DNA of 64,000 bases from Halococcus agarilyticus (GTDB lineage: Archaea; Halobacteriota; Halobacteria; Halobacteriales; Halococcaceae), in NCBI RefSeq assembly GCF_000334895.1, contig NZ_BAFM01000003.1, positions 124,001 to 188,000 on the forward strand, written 5' to 3'. Positions 17,592 to 26,931 of the stretch are shown piece by piece. The stretch's first letter is position 1. Each line of letters opens with the position of its first letter. The position numbers were made by a program, and so were the translations under genes. The notes beneath the pieces were generated by a model, which worked only from the letters and a program-made list of their open reading frames with translations, was not told where the DNA came from and did not search any database.

Positions 17592-18869
17592 ATGACCGAC
17601 GCCGCGCCGATCACCGGACGTATCGACGATCCCGAAACTGCCCGCGAGTCGGGCCGCCAGAAGATCGACTGGGCGCGCGAGCATATGCCGATCATGCGTG
17701 CGCTCCGTGAGGAGTTCGAGGCCGACCAGCCCCTCGCGGGCGAACGGATCGGGATGGCGATGCACGTCGAGGCCACGACCGCCGTGCTGACCGAGACGCT
17801 CGCCGCCGCCGGCGCGGAGATCGCCATTACCGGCTGCAACCCGCTCTCGACCCACGACGACGTGAGTAGGGCGCTCGACGCCCACGACGCGATCACCTCC
17901 TACGCCGAGCGTGGCGTCGACGACGAGGCGTACTACGCTGCGATCGAGGCCGTGATCGGCCACGAGCCCACTATCACTGTGGACGACGGGATGGACATGG
18001 TCGCTGCGATCCACGACGACTACCCCGAACTGATCGACTCGATCCTCGGGGGTTGCGAGGAGACGACGACGGGCGTCCACCGACTGCGCGCGATGGACGA
18101 CGACGGCGCGCTCCGCTATCCGGTGTTCGCGGTGAACGACACGCCGATGAAGCGGCTGTTCGACAACGTCCACGGCACCGGCGAGTCCGCGCTCGCCACG
18201 ATCGCGATGACGACGAATCTCTCCTTTGCGGGGAAGACCGTCGTGGTCGCGGGCTACGGCTATTGTGGACAGGGCGTCGCGAAGAAGGCAGCCGGCCAGA
18301 ACGCCCGGGTCGTCGTTTGCGAGGTCGATCCGCGGCGCGCCCTGGAGGCCCACATGGAGGGGTACGAGGTCCTCCCGATGGCCGAGGCCGCCGCCGAGGG
18401 CGACGTGTTCGTCACCACGACCGGCAACCGCGACGTCATCACCGCCGAGCACTTCGAGCGGATGGGCGACGGCGCGCTGCTCGCGAACGCGGGCCACTTC
18501 GACGTCGAGATCGACCTCGACGGCCTCTCGGATCTCGCGGCGAGCACCCGCGAGGTGCGGCCTGGGGTGCAGGAGTACGAACTCGACGACGGCACCCGGC
18601 TGAACGTGCTCGCCGAGGGTCGACTCGTGAATCTCGCTGCGCCGGTCGCGCTCGGCCACCCGGTCGAGGTGATGGATCAGAGCTTTGGCGTGCAGGCAGT
18701 CTGTGTCCGCGAGCTCAGCAGGCAGGAGTACGAGCCGGGCGTTCACGACGTGCCCGACGACCTCGATCGCGAGGTCGCCGAGATCAAACTCGACGCCGAG
18801 GGGCTCGCGATCGACGATCTCTCCGACGAACAGACGGAGTACATGGGCAGTTGGGATCACGGAACGTGA
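17592..18869 (+). CDS. ahcY: Adenosylhomocysteinase
   Basis: A 425-residue SAH hydrolase that splits S-adenosylhomocysteine into homocysteine and adenosine, keeping methylation going. It has the NAD-binding GYGYCGQG motif, the substrate segment [26 protein letters not shown], and the C-terminal [10 protein letters not shown]. The start at 17592 begins [13 protein letters not shown], while nine codons upstream are possible but unlike the family. The stop overlaps the GTG of hjc by 4 nt, so the two form a coupled pair. Confidence 0.95.
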   Translation: MTDAAPITGRIDDPETARESGRQKIDWAREHMPIMRALREEFEADQPLAGERIGMAMHVEATTAVLTETLAAAGAEIAITGCNPLSTHDDVSRALDAHDAITSYAERGVDDEAYYAAIEAVIGHEPTITVDDGMDMVAAIHDDYPELIDSILGGCEETTTGVHRLRAMDDDGALRYPVFAVNDTPMKRLFDNVHGTGESALATIAMTTNLSFAGKTVVVAGYGYCGQGVAKKAAGQNARVVVCEVDPRRALEAHMEGYEVLPMAEAAAEGDVFVTTTGNRDVITAEHFERMGDGALLANAGHFDVEIDLDGLSDLAASTREVRPGVQEYELDDGTRLNVLAEGRLVNLAAPVALGHPVEVMDQSFGVQAVCVRELSRQEYEPGVHDVPDDLDREVAEIKLDAEGLAIDDLSDEQTEYMGSWDHGT

Positions 18870-19291
18870 GCAACGCCAAGGGCGACCGTCGGGAGCGCGA
18901 ACTCGTCAACGAACTCGACGAGGCGGGGTTCGCGGTGATGCGCGCGCCGGCGAGCGGCAGCGCGACCGACCGCGAACTCCCCGACGTGCTCGCCGGTGAC
19001 GACGGCGATTTCTACGCGATCGAGGCGAAATCCTCCGCCGGCGACCCGATCTATCTCACCGGCGAGGAGGTCGAGGCGCTGGTCTACTTCGCGCGGAACT
19101 TCGGCGCGAAACCCCGTATTGGAGTGCGGTTCGACCGCGAGGCGTGGTATTTCTTTCACCCCGGCGATCTCCACGTCACCGACGGCGGCAACTACCGCGT
19201 CAAGAAGGAGACCGCGCTCGGGGAGGGCACCGACCTCGACGAACTCACCGGTCAGTCGGCGCGCACGCAGTTGGACCAGTACGACGCCTGA
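18866..19291 (+). CDS. hjc: Archaeal Holliday junction resolvase
   Basis: A 141-residue PD-(D/E)XK nuclease of the Hjc family. The GTG start overlaps ahcY by 4 nt. [22 protein letters not shown] gives the N-terminal helix with the catalytic Glu. [15 protein letters not shown] holds the metal-binding Asp, and FYAIEAKSS is the E-x-K part of the active site. It cuts four-way DNA junctions during recombination and replication repair. Coupling to ahcY is probably a matter of co-expression only. Confidence 0.93.
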   Translation: MSNAKGDRRERELVNELDEAGFAVMRAPASGSATDRELPDVLAGDDGDFYAIEAKSSAGDPIYLTGEEVEALVYFARNFGAKPRIGVRFDREAWYFFHPGDLHVTDGGNYRVKKETALGEGTDLDELTGQSARTQLDQYDA

Positions 19292-19316
19292 GCCGCGGTT
19301 CGACGGTCGTCATGCG

Positions 19317-19340
19317 AGCGTCTGACGTAGATTTAAGTCC
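19317..19340 (+). promoter_or_regulatory. 24-bp element with box A, copy 1
   Basis: This 24-bp stretch has 20 of 24 positions identical to 63788-63811, including AGCGTCTGAC and TTAAGTCC. At 63.8 kb the element sits at promoter distance from a start codon. Here no plus-strand gene follows before the minus-strand TrkA-type gene, so it may drive an unannotated RNA or belong to a dispersed conserved site. Confidence 0.45.
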
Positions 19341-19476
19341 CGGCCGATCGTGGCCAAATTCGGGCGCGCCGACGGCCTCGAATCCCCCATCCTCCCACTC
19401 GCGCGCCCCGCAAACGGTTCCCGCTGCGACGCCCTCCCCCTCCTCGTGCTCTTTCGACGCTCCTGCCGATCGACCG

Positions 19477-20145
19477 TCAGGCCTCGCCCGTGTCCCCACG
19501 GAGCCGGTCGCGAACGACGGTCACGGCGTCCGGCTCGGCGACCACTGCGAGCTGGTCGCCGGCCTCGATCGCGGTGCGCGGCAGCGGGATCTCCATCGCT
19601 TCGCCCGCCCGGCCGTGGGCGTAGATCCGCGCCGCCTCGGGGACGTCGAGGCTGACGACGCGCTCGCCGATCGCCGGCGACCCCTCGGGAACGGTGAGGG
19701 TGGTCGCCGCGAGCTTCTCGGTGATGTCGGCGAGAACGTTGAAGTCACCCCCGAGGAGTGCGGTCTTCGCGCCCGCGGCCCCCAGCTGCTCGGGGTAGAC
19801 GATCTCGTCGACGCCCTCGCTGTACTGCTGGTAGACGTCCTCGCTGAACTCCTCGCTGATCCGCAACACCGTGCGACAGCCGTGATCGTTCGCAGTCGTA
19901 CACACCGCGAAGTTGGTCTCGGGATCGCCCGTGAGCCCCGCGACCGCGTCGGCGGTGTCGAGATCGGCCTCGGCGAGTACCTCGTCCGCCGCGCCGTCGC
20001 CCTCGATGACCGCGAAGCCGGTTTCGCGAGCGCGCTCGACCTTCGCCGGATCGTCGTCGATCACGAGCACGCTATGCCCCTCTTCGGCGAGGATCTGTGC
20101 GGTCCGGATGCCGACGCGACCGTAGCCGACGATCACACATCTCAT
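19477..20145 (-). CDS. TrkA-type NAD-binding and TrkA-C protein
   Basis: A 222-residue potassium-channel/transport regulator type protein. The Rossmann fold MRCVIVGYGRVG binds NAD(H). VIDDDPAKVE and GDGAADEVLAEADLD are KTN/RCK landmarks. The C-terminal TrkA-C domain runs from about residue 140 (TTLTVPEGSPAIGERV). It should gate a Trk-type K+ uptake system from the cytoplasmic side, but no Trk membrane subunit is adjacent. ATG 20145 is used because the Rossmann strand begins there. Confidence 0.85.
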   Translation of the reverse strand: MRCVIVGYGRVGIRTAQILAEEGHSVLVIDDDPAKVERARETGFAVIEGDGAADEVLAEADLDTADAVAGLTGDPETNFAVCTTANDHGCRTVLRISEEFSEDVYQQYSEGVDEIVYPEQLGAAGAKTALLGGDFNVLADITEKLAATTLTVPEGSPAIGERVVSLDVPEAARIYAHGRAGEAMEIPLPRTAIEAGDQLAVVAEPDAVTVVRDRLRGDTGEA

Positions 20146-20268
20146 GCGGCCCGGTACGCCACCGGGGATTAAAAACACCAACCCCCTCGACGTTCACTCG
20201 CATCGATCGCCGTCGCACGGAACGCCGCTATCCCTCGAATTTTTGCCGACGCCGATCGTCACCGCCAC

Positions 20269-21342
20269 ATGGAGATCGAACCGTTCGCGCTCGAACGCTG
20301 GTTCGACGAGCACGAACACGACGCCGACATCATGCTCGCCGAGAGCGGCATCCGAAGCCTCGACGCCTCGCGCTTCGATACCGATCCCGGCGAACTCGGC
20401 TACGTGATCCCGACCGATGGCGACCCCGATTTCCGGGCGCGGGTCGCCGAGCGCTACGACCGCTCGGCCGACGACCTCCTCTTCACCTGTGGCACGCAGG
20501 AGGCCAATCTTCTCACTGTGCTCGCGACTCTCGACCCCGGCGATCACGCGGTGGTCGTGACCCCGACCTACCAGTCACTCCACGCGCTCCCCGCAGCGAT
20601 CGCGGACGTCACCCGTGTCGAGCTCGCACCGCCTGACTGGCGACTCGATGTCGAGCGGGTCGCCGACGCGATCAAGCCAGACACCAGGCTCGTCGTGGTG
20701 AACAACCCGAACAACCCCACTGGACGGTATCACTCCTGGGATCGGGTGACGGCGCTCTACGATCTCGCGGCCGACAACGACGCCTACCTGCTCTGTGACG
20801 AGGTGTACCGCCTGCTCGCCGACGATCCCCTCCCGCCCGTGGCGAGCCTCGGCGAGTGGGGGATCTCCACGACGAGCCTCACGAAGGCCTACGGCCTCGC
20901 CGGGCTGCGCTTCGGCTGGCTGTGTGGCCCGCCCGAGATCGCCGCCGCGGCGCGGCGCTGGAAGGACTACACCACGATCTCGCCCTCGATCTTCGGCCAG
21001 CACGTCGCGCGCCAGGCGCTCGGCCGGGAAGAGACGATCCTCGACGAGAACCGCGCGCACGCCCGCCGGAACCACGAGATCGTCCGCGAGTTCGTCGACG
21101 AGCACGGGCTCGACTGGCACGATCCGGTGGGAGTGAACGGTTTTCCGACGATCCCGGACGGGTTCGCGGACGCCCGCGAGTTCTGCCGGACGGTGGTCGA
21201 CGAGGAGAGCGTGGTGCTCGCGCCGGGCGACGTCTTCGGGTTCGACGACCGGTTCCGGATCGGGTTCGGGCTCCCGGCCGACGAGCTCGACGAGGGCCTC
21301 GAACGGGTCGGTCGGATGATCGAAGCACGAACGACCGAGTGA
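20269..21342 (+). CDS. PLP-dependent class I/II aminotransferase
   Basis: A 357-residue fold-type I aminotransferase. [15 protein letters not shown] and [15 protein letters not shown] contain the usual Asn, Asp/Tyr and Schiff-base Lys residues. The N-terminus is short compared with aspartate aminotransferases. The substrate is not clear. It is followed after 59 bp by aIF5A with its own promoter, so it is probably a separate unit. Confidence 0.85.
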   Translation: MEIEPFALERWFDEHEHDADIMLAESGIRSLDASRFDTDPGELGYVIPTDGDPDFRARVAERYDRSADDLLFTCGTQEANLLTVLATLDPGDHAVVVTPTYQSLHALPAAIADVTRVELAPPDWRLDVERVADAIKPDTRLVVVNNPNNPTGRYHSWDRVTALYDLAADNDAYLLCDEVYRLLADDPLPPVASLGEWGISTTSLTKAYGLAGLRFGWLCGPPEIAAAARRWKDYTTISPSIFGQHVARQALGREETILDENRAHARRNHEIVREFVDEHGLDWHDPVGVNGFPTIPDGFADAREFCRTVVDEESVVLAPGDVFGFDDRFRIGFGLPADELDEGLERVGRMIEARTTE

Positions 21343-21372
21343 GGCGAGGGCAGCAGGGTCGCTTCCAAACCG

Positions 21373-21378
21373 TTTATA
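21373..21378 (+). promoter_or_regulatory. Box A of the aIF5A gene
   Basis: TTTATA lies 24-29 nt before the ATG at 21402, fitting a leaderless transcript. Confidence 0.6.
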
Positions 21379-21401
21379 CTGCCGGGTTAGCAATCACGGG
21401 C

Positions 21402-21776
21402 ATGGCCAGAGAGCAGACGCAGGTTCGCGATCTCGGCGAAGGGAGCTACGTGATGATCGACGACGCGCCGTGCCGGATCACGGCGTACAGCACGGCGAAG
21501 CCGGGCAAGCACGGCAGCGCGAAGGCCCGCGTCGAGGGCAAGGGCGTCTTCGACGAGAACAAGCGCAACTTCACCCAACCCGTCGACGCGAAGGTCTGGG
21601 TGCCGATCATCCAGCGCAAGCAGGGCCAGGTCGTGAGCGTCGAGAGCGACGACGTCGCCCAGGTGATGGCGCTCGACACCTACGAGACGTTCACCATCAC
21701 GAGCGGCGATTCCGACCTCGCGCCCGACGACGAGATCGAGTACCTCGAGATGGACGAGCAGCGCAAGATCGTCTGA
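21402..21776 (+). CDS. eif5A: Translation initiation factor 5A
   Basis: A 124-residue aIF5A: an N-terminal SH3-like domain and a C-terminal OB fold. Loop [11 protein letters not shown] contains Lys36, the residue converted to deoxyhypusine/hypusine. It promotes translation of difficult peptide sequences at the ribosome. The agmatinase-like gene starts 1 nt after its stop. Deoxyhypusine synthase lies 1.9 kb downstream on the same strand, making a hypusination neighbourhood. Confidence 0.96.
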   Translation: MAREQTQVRDLGEGSYVMIDDAPCRITAYSTAKPGKHGSAKARVEGKGVFDENKRNFTQPVDAKVWVPIIQRKQGQVVSVESDDVAQVMALDTYETFTITSGDSDLAPDDEIEYLEMDEQRKIV

Positions 21777-21777
21777 G

Positions 21778-22593
21778 GTGTTCCCCGACGCGAGCGCCGA
21801 GCGCGACGACGCCGACTACGTGCTTTGCGGCGCGCCGCTCGACCGCTCGACCACGTTCCAGCCGGGCGCGCGCTTCGGTCCCCGGCGGGTGCGTCAGTTC
21901 GCGGAAACCTTCGACGACTACGACCGCCGAACCGGTCGGCGCTTCTCCGAACTCGGGGTCCACGACGCGGGCGATCTCGACGCGTTCGAGGACGTCACGG
22001 AGTACCTCGACTTCCTCGCCGGCACCCTGTCGGACGCCGACGACGACGGGGCCGTGCCGATCCTCGTCGGCGGGGAACACACCGTGAGCGCCGCGGGCGT
22101 GCGCGCGACCGAGCCCGACGTGTTCGTCTGTCTCGACGCCCATCTCGACCTCAGAGAATCGTACGCGGGCGACGAGTACAGCCACGCCACCGTCACGCGC
22201 CACGTGCTCGACGTCGCCGATCGAGCCGTCGTCCTCGGCGCGCGCGCCGGCAGCGAGGCAGAGTGGGAGCGTGCCGACGCGGACGACGTTACAGTAGTGC
22301 CGCCCGAAGACGTCGCTGGCTGGAGTCCCGACTTCGACGACGCAACCGAGGTCTACTGCAGCCTCGACATCGACGCCGCCGATCCCGGGTTCGCACCGGG
22401 GACCGGCACGATGGAGCCGTTCGGCCTCGCACCCCGCGAACTCCAGTCGGTCGTCCGATCGGTCGCTCCCCACGCATCGGGGTTCGATCTCGTCGAGGTC
22501 AACGACCGCGACGACGGCCAGGCCGCCGCGCTCGGGGCGAAACTCCTCCGGGAGTTCGTCTACAGCCACGCCGACGCGCGGCTCGCCGACTGA
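21778..22593 (+). CDS. speB: Agmatinase-like ureohydrolase
   Basis: A 271-residue ureohydrolase with a GTG start 1 nt after the aIF5A stop. Binuclear manganese ligands are visible in GGEHTVS, LDAHLDLR and SLDIDAADPGFAPG. The family releases urea from agmatine or arginine-derived substrates. Work in Haloferax volcanii proposed that aIF5A is modified from agmatine and then processed by an agmatinase-like enzyme. The tight coupling to aIF5A supports that role here rather than general putrescine synthesis. Confidence 0.9.
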   Translation: MFPDASAERDDADYVLCGAPLDRSTTFQPGARFGPRRVRQFAETFDDYDRRTGRRFSELGVHDAGDLDAFEDVTEYLDFLAGTLSDADDDGAVPILVGGEHTVSAAGVRATEPDVFVCLDAHLDLRESYAGDEYSHATVTRHVLDVADRAVVLGARAGSEAEWERADADDVTVVPPEDVAGWSPDFDDATEVYCSLDIDAADPGFAPGTGTMEPFGLAPRELQSVVRSVAPHASGFDLVEVNDRDDGQAAALGAKLLREFVYSHADARLAD

Positions 22594-22620
22594 GGCCGGC
22601 AAAAACGGTCGCCGGATCGG

Positions 22621-22749
22621 TTATTTTCGTCGCTCTTTCGAGGAGTCACTGCTGCGGCCGACGAGGCCGCGTGCTTTGCGCTTGATGCGTCGCTGGGTCT
22701 TGCGCGGCAGTCGCCGCCACGCTCTGAGTGCTTTCCTGAACTTGCCCAT
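22621..22749 (-). CDS. Very basic 42-residue protein, unknown
   Basis: The ATG at 22749 opens a 42-residue frame with about 20 Lys/Arg residues and only two acidic ones: MGKFRKALRAWRRLPRKTQ, then RIKRKARGLVGRSS. In a haloarchaeal proteome, where proteins are strongly acidic, this charge is exceptional. It suggests RNA or ribosome binding. It is antisense-oriented in the gap between the agmatinase-like and Nif3-like genes. No family was recognised, and a chance frame cannot be excluded. Confidence 0.55.
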   Translation of the reverse strand: MGKFRKALRAWRRLPRKTQRRIKRKARGLVGRSSDSSKERRK

Positions 22750-22836
22750 CAGTGGTCACCTCGTGCTACCCGCAGTTGGCACGACGGTCGCCGTTCGACA
22801 CACACGCTCTTAACGTCGCGGCCTGAATGGGCCGGA

Positions 22837-23616
22837 GTGAACCTCTCGACGTTCTGCGGCCGACTCGACGACCGGCTTCGCACCGACGCGTACGCCGATC
22901 TCGACGCGAGCGCGAACGGGCTCCAGGTCGGGCCCGACGGCTCGGGGAGAGCGGACCCTCCGATCGAGCGCGCGGCGTTCGCGGTGGATGCGGCGGTCGA
23001 GACCGCCGAACGCGCTGCCGACGCGGACGCCGACGTGCTCTGTGTCCACCACGGGCTGTTCTGGGGCGGGTTCGAGCGCGCCACCGGCTCCACCTACGAC
23101 CGGCTCGCGCCCTTCTTCGCGAACGATCTCGCCCTCTACGTCTCGCATCTCCCGCTCGATGGCCACCCCGAGATCGGCAACGCCGCCGGGCTCGCCGACG
23201 CGCTCGGTCTCGGCGATCGGGAGCCGTTCGGCACGCTCGGCCCCGAGCACATCGGCCTTCAGGGGCGTGCGCCCGACGGGTTCGAGCCCGACGAACTCCA
23301 CGACCGACTCGCCGCCGAGTGCGACCCCGAACGCGGCGTCCGCCATCTCGACTTCGGTCCCGACCGGATCGAGAACGTCGTGATCGCCACCGGCAGTGCA
23401 GCGGACTGGCTCGACGAGGCGGTCGCGGCCGGTGCGGACGCGTTCGTCACCGGCGAGGGCAAACAGGCAGTCTACCACGAGGCACGCGAGGCCGGGGTCC
23501 ACGTCTATCTCGCGGGCCACTACGCGACCGAAACCTTTGGAGTGCGCTCGCTGCAGTCTCTCAGCGAGGAGTGGGGAGTCGAGACGACGTTTCTCGACTG
23601 CCCGACGGGGCTCTGA
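22837..23616 (+). CDS. Nif3-like dinuclear metal-centre protein
   Basis: A 259-residue protein of the NIF3/DUF34 family, GTG start. The N-terminal metal motifs are NGLQVG and VHHGLFWGG. YVSHLPLDGHPEIGN and the late GEGKQAVYHEAREAG and AGHYATETFG carry the remaining His/Glu ligands of the di-metal site. Members are hexameric and cytosolic, and their substrate is still debated. Its place between the agmatinase-like gene and deoxyhypusine synthase points to a shared process. Confidence 0.88.
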   Translation: MNLSTFCGRLDDRLRTDAYADLDASANGLQVGPDGSGRADPPIERAAFAVDAAVETAERAADADADVLCVHHGLFWGGFERATGSTYDRLAPFFANDLALYVSHLPLDGHPEIGNAAGLADALGLGDREPFGTLGPEHIGLQGRAPDGFEPDELHDRLAAECDPERGVRHLDFGPDRIENVVIATGSAADWLDEAVAAGADAFVTGEGKQAVYHEAREAGVHVYLAGHYATETFGVRSLQSLSEEWGVETTFLDCPTGL

Positions 23617-23653
23617 GGAGCGGGCTCTAAGGGATCGGCCATCGAGCCGGTCG

Positions 23654-23662
23654 ATTCAAACC
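23654..23662 (+). promoter_or_regulatory. Box A of the deoxyhypusine synthase gene
   Basis: ATTCAAACC lies 22-30 nt before the ATG at 23684, as for a leaderless mRNA. Confidence 0.45.
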
Positions 23663-23683
23663 GCTCGCCGGTCGAGTGGCGGT

Positions 23684-24703
23684 ATGGCCGACGACACCGA
23701 CGAGGGAGCGGACGTCCCGCCACGCGAGGAGTTCCGCCACGATCCGATCGAACACGCCACCGTCCAAGAAGGGATGACCGTCGGACAACTCGTCGATGAA
23801 TACGGCAAGGCGGGCATCGGTGCGGGCGCGCTCCACGAGGCAGTCGACATCACCGCCGCGATGTTCGATGACGATGTGACGACGTTCGTCGGGCTCGCGG
23901 GCGCGATGGTTCCCGCGGGAATGCGCCGAATCGTGGCGGACCTGATTCGGGACGGGCATATCGACGTGCTCGTGACCACCGGCGCGAACCTGACCCACGA
24001 CGCGATCGAGGCGATCGGCGGCAAACACCACCACGGCCGTGAGCACGGGGACGGAACCGCTCGTGAGCACGACGAGACGCTGCGCGACGAGTGGGTCGAC
24101 CGGATCTACGACGTCTACCTTCCCCAGGAGCACTTCACGCTGCTCGAAGAGCACCTCCGGAGCGAGGTCTTCCCCGAAATCGAGAAACGGGTGACGATCC
24201 AGCGACTGACCGACGAGCTGGGGCGAGCGAACGCGGCGGTGAACGACCGCGAGGACATCGAGGAGGGGGCGGGGATCGCGGCGACCGCCCACGAGCACGA
24301 CGTGCCGATCTACGCGCCCGCGATTCAGGACTCCGTTCTCGGCCTTCAGGCGTGGCTGTACTCCCAGACCACGGACTTCGCGCTCGACGCGCTCGGCGAC
24401 ATGTCCGGACTGAACGACATCGCGTACGAAGCCGAGAGCACGGGCGCGCTGGTGATCGGCGGGGGCGTCCCGAAGAACTTCGTCCTCCAGACGATGCTGG
24501 TCGCTCCCGACGCCTACGACTACGCCGTCCAGTTGACGATGGACCCCGAGCACGCCGGCGGGCTCTCTGGGGCGACCCTGGAGGAGGCCCGGTCGTGGGG
24601 AAAACTGGAGAAAGCAGCCAGGAACGCGAGCGTCTACGCCGATGCGACGATCACGCTGCCACTCTTGGTGGCGGGGGCGCGCGAACGGGTCGACGGACAG
24701 TAG
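23684..24703 (+). CDS. dys: Deoxyhypusine synthase
   Basis: A 339-residue enzyme that builds the deoxyhypusine precursor on aIF5A. GLAGAMVPAGMRR and TTGANLTHDAIEAIGG are NAD-binding segments. IGGGVPKNF is conserved, and SWGKLEKAA contains the active-site lysine (Lys307) that carries the aminobutyl or agmatine-derived intermediate. A His/Glu-rich insert (HHHGREHGDGTAREHDE) lies near residue 107. It follows aIF5A, the agmatinase-like gene and the Nif3-like gene on the same strand. Confidence 0.95.
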   Translation: MADDTDEGADVPPREEFRHDPIEHATVQEGMTVGQLVDEYGKAGIGAGALHEAVDITAAMFDDDVTTFVGLAGAMVPAGMRRIVADLIRDGHIDVLVTTGANLTHDAIEAIGGKHHHGREHGDGTAREHDETLRDEWVDRIYDVYLPQEHFTLLEEHLRSEVFPEIEKRVTIQRLTDELGRANAAVNDREDIEEGAGIAATAHEHDVPIYAPAIQDSVLGLQAWLYSQTTDFALDALGDMSGLNDIAYEAESTGALVIGGGVPKNFVLQTMLVAPDAYDYAVQLTMDPEHAGGLSGATLEEARSWGKLEKAARNASVYADATITLPLLVAGARERVDGQ

Positions 24704-24716
24704 TCGGGTAGCAGTA

Positions 24717-25130
24717 TCAGCCCTTGTAATCCTTCTGCGGAACGTCGACGATCTCACTACCGGCTTCCTGCCACGCGGTGAACCCACCGTCGAGATGGGC
24801 GACGTCAGTGTATCCCATCTCGGCGAGGCGTTTGGCGGCGAGTGCCGACCGGCCGGCCTCGTTGCAGTAGAGGACGTATCGCCGATCGGGCTCGAAGAAC
24901 TCCTTGTAGTACTTCGTTTCCGGGTCGGCCCAGAACTCGAGCATACCTCTCGGAGCGTGCTCAGCGTCGGGGATCGACCCCTCGATCCAGACCTCGCGGA
25001 TGTCGCGGATGTCGAGAGCAATCGTCTCGACGGCGGCGAGTTCGGCTTCGAACTCGTCGACCGAGATCGATTCGACGTCGCGTTCGGCCTCCTCGACGAG
25101 TCCCCACGCCGATCGTTCGAGAGTGCTCAT
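24717..25130 (-). CDS. Rhodanese-like sulfurtransferase
   Basis: A 137-residue single-domain rhodanese. DIRDIREVWIEGSIPDAEHAP is the N-terminal CH2A-like motif, and YVLYCNEAGRSALAA carries the active-site Cys in a six-residue loop C-NEAGR-S. It probably transfers sulfane sulfur to cyanide or a cellular acceptor. It is convergent with deoxyhypusine synthase, with only 13 bp between the stops. Confidence 0.88.
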   Translation of the reverse strand: MSTLERSAWGLVEEAERDVESISVDEFEAELAAVETIALDIRDIREVWIEGSIPDAEHAPRGMLEFWADPETKYYKEFFEPDRRYVLYCNEAGRSALAAKRLAEMGYTDVAHLDGGFTAWQEAGSEIVDVPQKDYKG

Positions 25131-25305
25131 GACCCCACGTTCGTGGTCTCGGTGATAGCTCTTCGGGGGTGGTGACGTCCGTCCTGCACCACGATTCGTC
25201 GGGGCGCAGCGTCCGTCGGGAGCCGAACGCAGCACGGACCATCGATCGAACCGTGTGTGCACCAGGCGGCGTTTTGATGTTGCTCGGGAGCGACGAGAGT
25301 ATCAC

Positions 25306-26151
25306 ATGATTCTCGTCACCGGCGCGACGGGCACCGTCGGTTCGGCCGTCGTCGCAGCACTCTCGGGGAGCGACGATCGGGTTCGCGTCGCCACCAGGGA
25401 CGTGGCCGCGGTGCGGGACGAACTGGCGGACGTCGACGACTACACCAGGTTCGACTTCACACACCCGGAGACGTGGGGGCCGACGCTGGTCGACGTCGAC
25501 CGACTGTTTCTCGTTCGGCCGCCGGCGGTCGGGGTGGATCGGGTCCGGGAGTTCGTCGACGCTGCCGCCCGCATCGGTGTCGAGCACGTCGTCTACCTCT
25601 CGGTCCTCGGGGCGGAGAAGAACCCGATCTTGCCCCATCGACGGATCGAGCGTCACATCGAGTCATCGGGCGTCGCGCACACGTTCCTCCGGGCGTCGTT
25701 TTTCATGCAGAACCTCGCCGAGGTGCATCGGCGCGACATCGTCGAACACGACAAGATCTTCGTTCCGGCAGGGACCGGGAAAACGAGCTTCGTCGACGCG
25801 CGCGACGTCGGGGCCGTGGCCGCGCTCGCGCTCACGGAACCGGGCCACGACGGTCGCGCCCACGATCTCACCGGGGCGGAAGCGCTCGCCTACGCCGACG
25901 TGGCCGACGTGTTCTCCGGGGTGCTGGGTCGTCGGATCACCTACGCCGATCCCTCGGTGGTCGCGTTCGTCCGCCGGCTGCGGTCGCGGGGAACGCCGCT
26001 CCCGTTCGTCGTCGTGATGCTCGGGATCTACACGACCGCGAGGCTGGGGCTCGCAGCGCGGGTGACGCGGGACGTCGAAACCCTGCTCGATCGAGAGCCG
26101 ATCGCCATGCGGCAGTTCGTCGCGGAGCACGCCGACGCGTTCCGCGAGTGA
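25306..26151 (+). CDS. NmrA-like NAD(P)-binding protein
   Basis: A 281-residue atypical short-chain dehydrogenase. ILVTGATGTVGSAVV is the nucleotide-binding loop, and LRASFFMQNL and FVDARDVG are NmrA/HSCARG signatures. The usual catalytic Tyr-x3-Lys is not evident, which fits a redox sensor or an isoflavone-reductase-like role. The gene stands alone. Its substrate is unknown. Confidence 0.82.
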   Translation: MILVTGATGTVGSAVVAALSGSDDRVRVATRDVAAVRDELADVDDYTRFDFTHPETWGPTLVDVDRLFLVRPPAVGVDRVREFVDAAARIGVEHVVYLSVLGAEKNPILPHRRIERHIESSGVAHTFLRASFFMQNLAEVHRRDIVEHDKIFVPAGTGKTSFVDARDVGAVAALALTEPGHDGRAHDLTGAEALAYADVADVFSGVLGRRITYADPSVVAFVRRLRSRGTPLPFVVVMLGIYTTARLGLAARVTRDVETLLDREPIAMRQFVAEHADAFRE

Positions 26152-26251
26152 TCGAACGCGAGCGTCAGGCACGCCGAACTCCTCACACCGCCCCGCGTTC
26201 GACGGCCTGGCACGGAGAACGCTTTTTGCCGCCGACGGCGGTGAGGGGTGC

Positions 26252-26737
26252 ATGGAGAAAGTCGCGATCGACGAGGTCGACGTCGTCAACAACCCGCTCG
26301 GTGTGCATTCGATCCGCAAGCCAGTCTCGCAGGCGCTCGGGACCGACGACTTCGCGATGAACTACTTCGAGCTCGAACCCGGCGAGTCCTTTTCGGGCGG
26401 GCTCCACACCCACCACGATCAGGAGGAAGTCTTCTACGTCCAAGACGGCGAGGCGACGTTCGAGGTGGGCCGCGAGCGCGAGGAAGTGTCGGTCGCGGCG
26501 GGCGAGTGCATCAGATTTGCCCCCGGCGAGTTCCAGATGGGGACCAACGAATCCGACGAGCGCACGATCGGGTTCGCGCTCGGCGCGCCGAAGGCTCGCC
26601 ACGACTTCGAGGAGATGGAGTCGATCGTCCCGTGTCGCGAGTGCGGCGAGGAGACTGCTCACGAACTCGACCTCACCGACGAGGGGGCCTTCCATCTGAC
26701 CTGCACGGAGTGTGGCACCGAGTTCACGATGGGGTAG
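26252..26737 (+). CDS. Cupin-domain protein with C-terminal zinc ribbon
   Basis: A 161-residue protein. Residues about 35-115 form a cupin barrel: GGLHTHHDQEEVFYVQDGE holds the His/Glu metal ligands and FAPGEFQMG is the second motif. The C-terminal 35 residues add a zinc ribbon with Cys-x2-Cys pairs (CREC and CTEC). The combination suggests a small metal-binding sensor or enzyme. The substrate is unknown. Confidence 0.8.
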   Translation: MEKVAIDEVDVVNNPLGVHSIRKPVSQALGTDDFAMNYFELEPGESFSGGLHTHHDQEEVFYVQDGEATFEVGREREEVSVAAGECIRFAPGEFQMGTNESDERTIGFALGAPKARHDFEEMESIVPCRECGEETAHELDLTDEGAFHLTCTECGTEFTMG

Positions 26738-26901
26738 TCGGTCGGTGCGCGAAAGCGTCATTTTCCCCGACGGCGTAGCGCCGCCGGCCGATGACGAGGC
26801 GCGGTTCCGAGCCGGACTCGGCACCCGGCGACGACGAGCCCTATGAGTACCGAGGCCGACACTCGTACCACGTAGGCCCCGATCCCTGACGTCGAACGCG
26901 G

Positions 26902-26909
26902 GTTTAAGA
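26902..26909 (+). promoter_or_regulatory. Box A of the VapBC-like operon
   Basis: GTTTAAGA lies 23-30 nt before the ATG at 26932, consistent with a leaderless toxin-antitoxin mRNA. Confidence 0.5.
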
Positions 26910-26931
26910 CGGAGGACGAACAATCGATCGT

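Noticed and set aside
19345-19476. Possible tRNA (TCGAATC resembling a T loop)
   Set aside because: The bases flanking the loop do not pair, and no acceptor stem or D arm could be formed on either strand.
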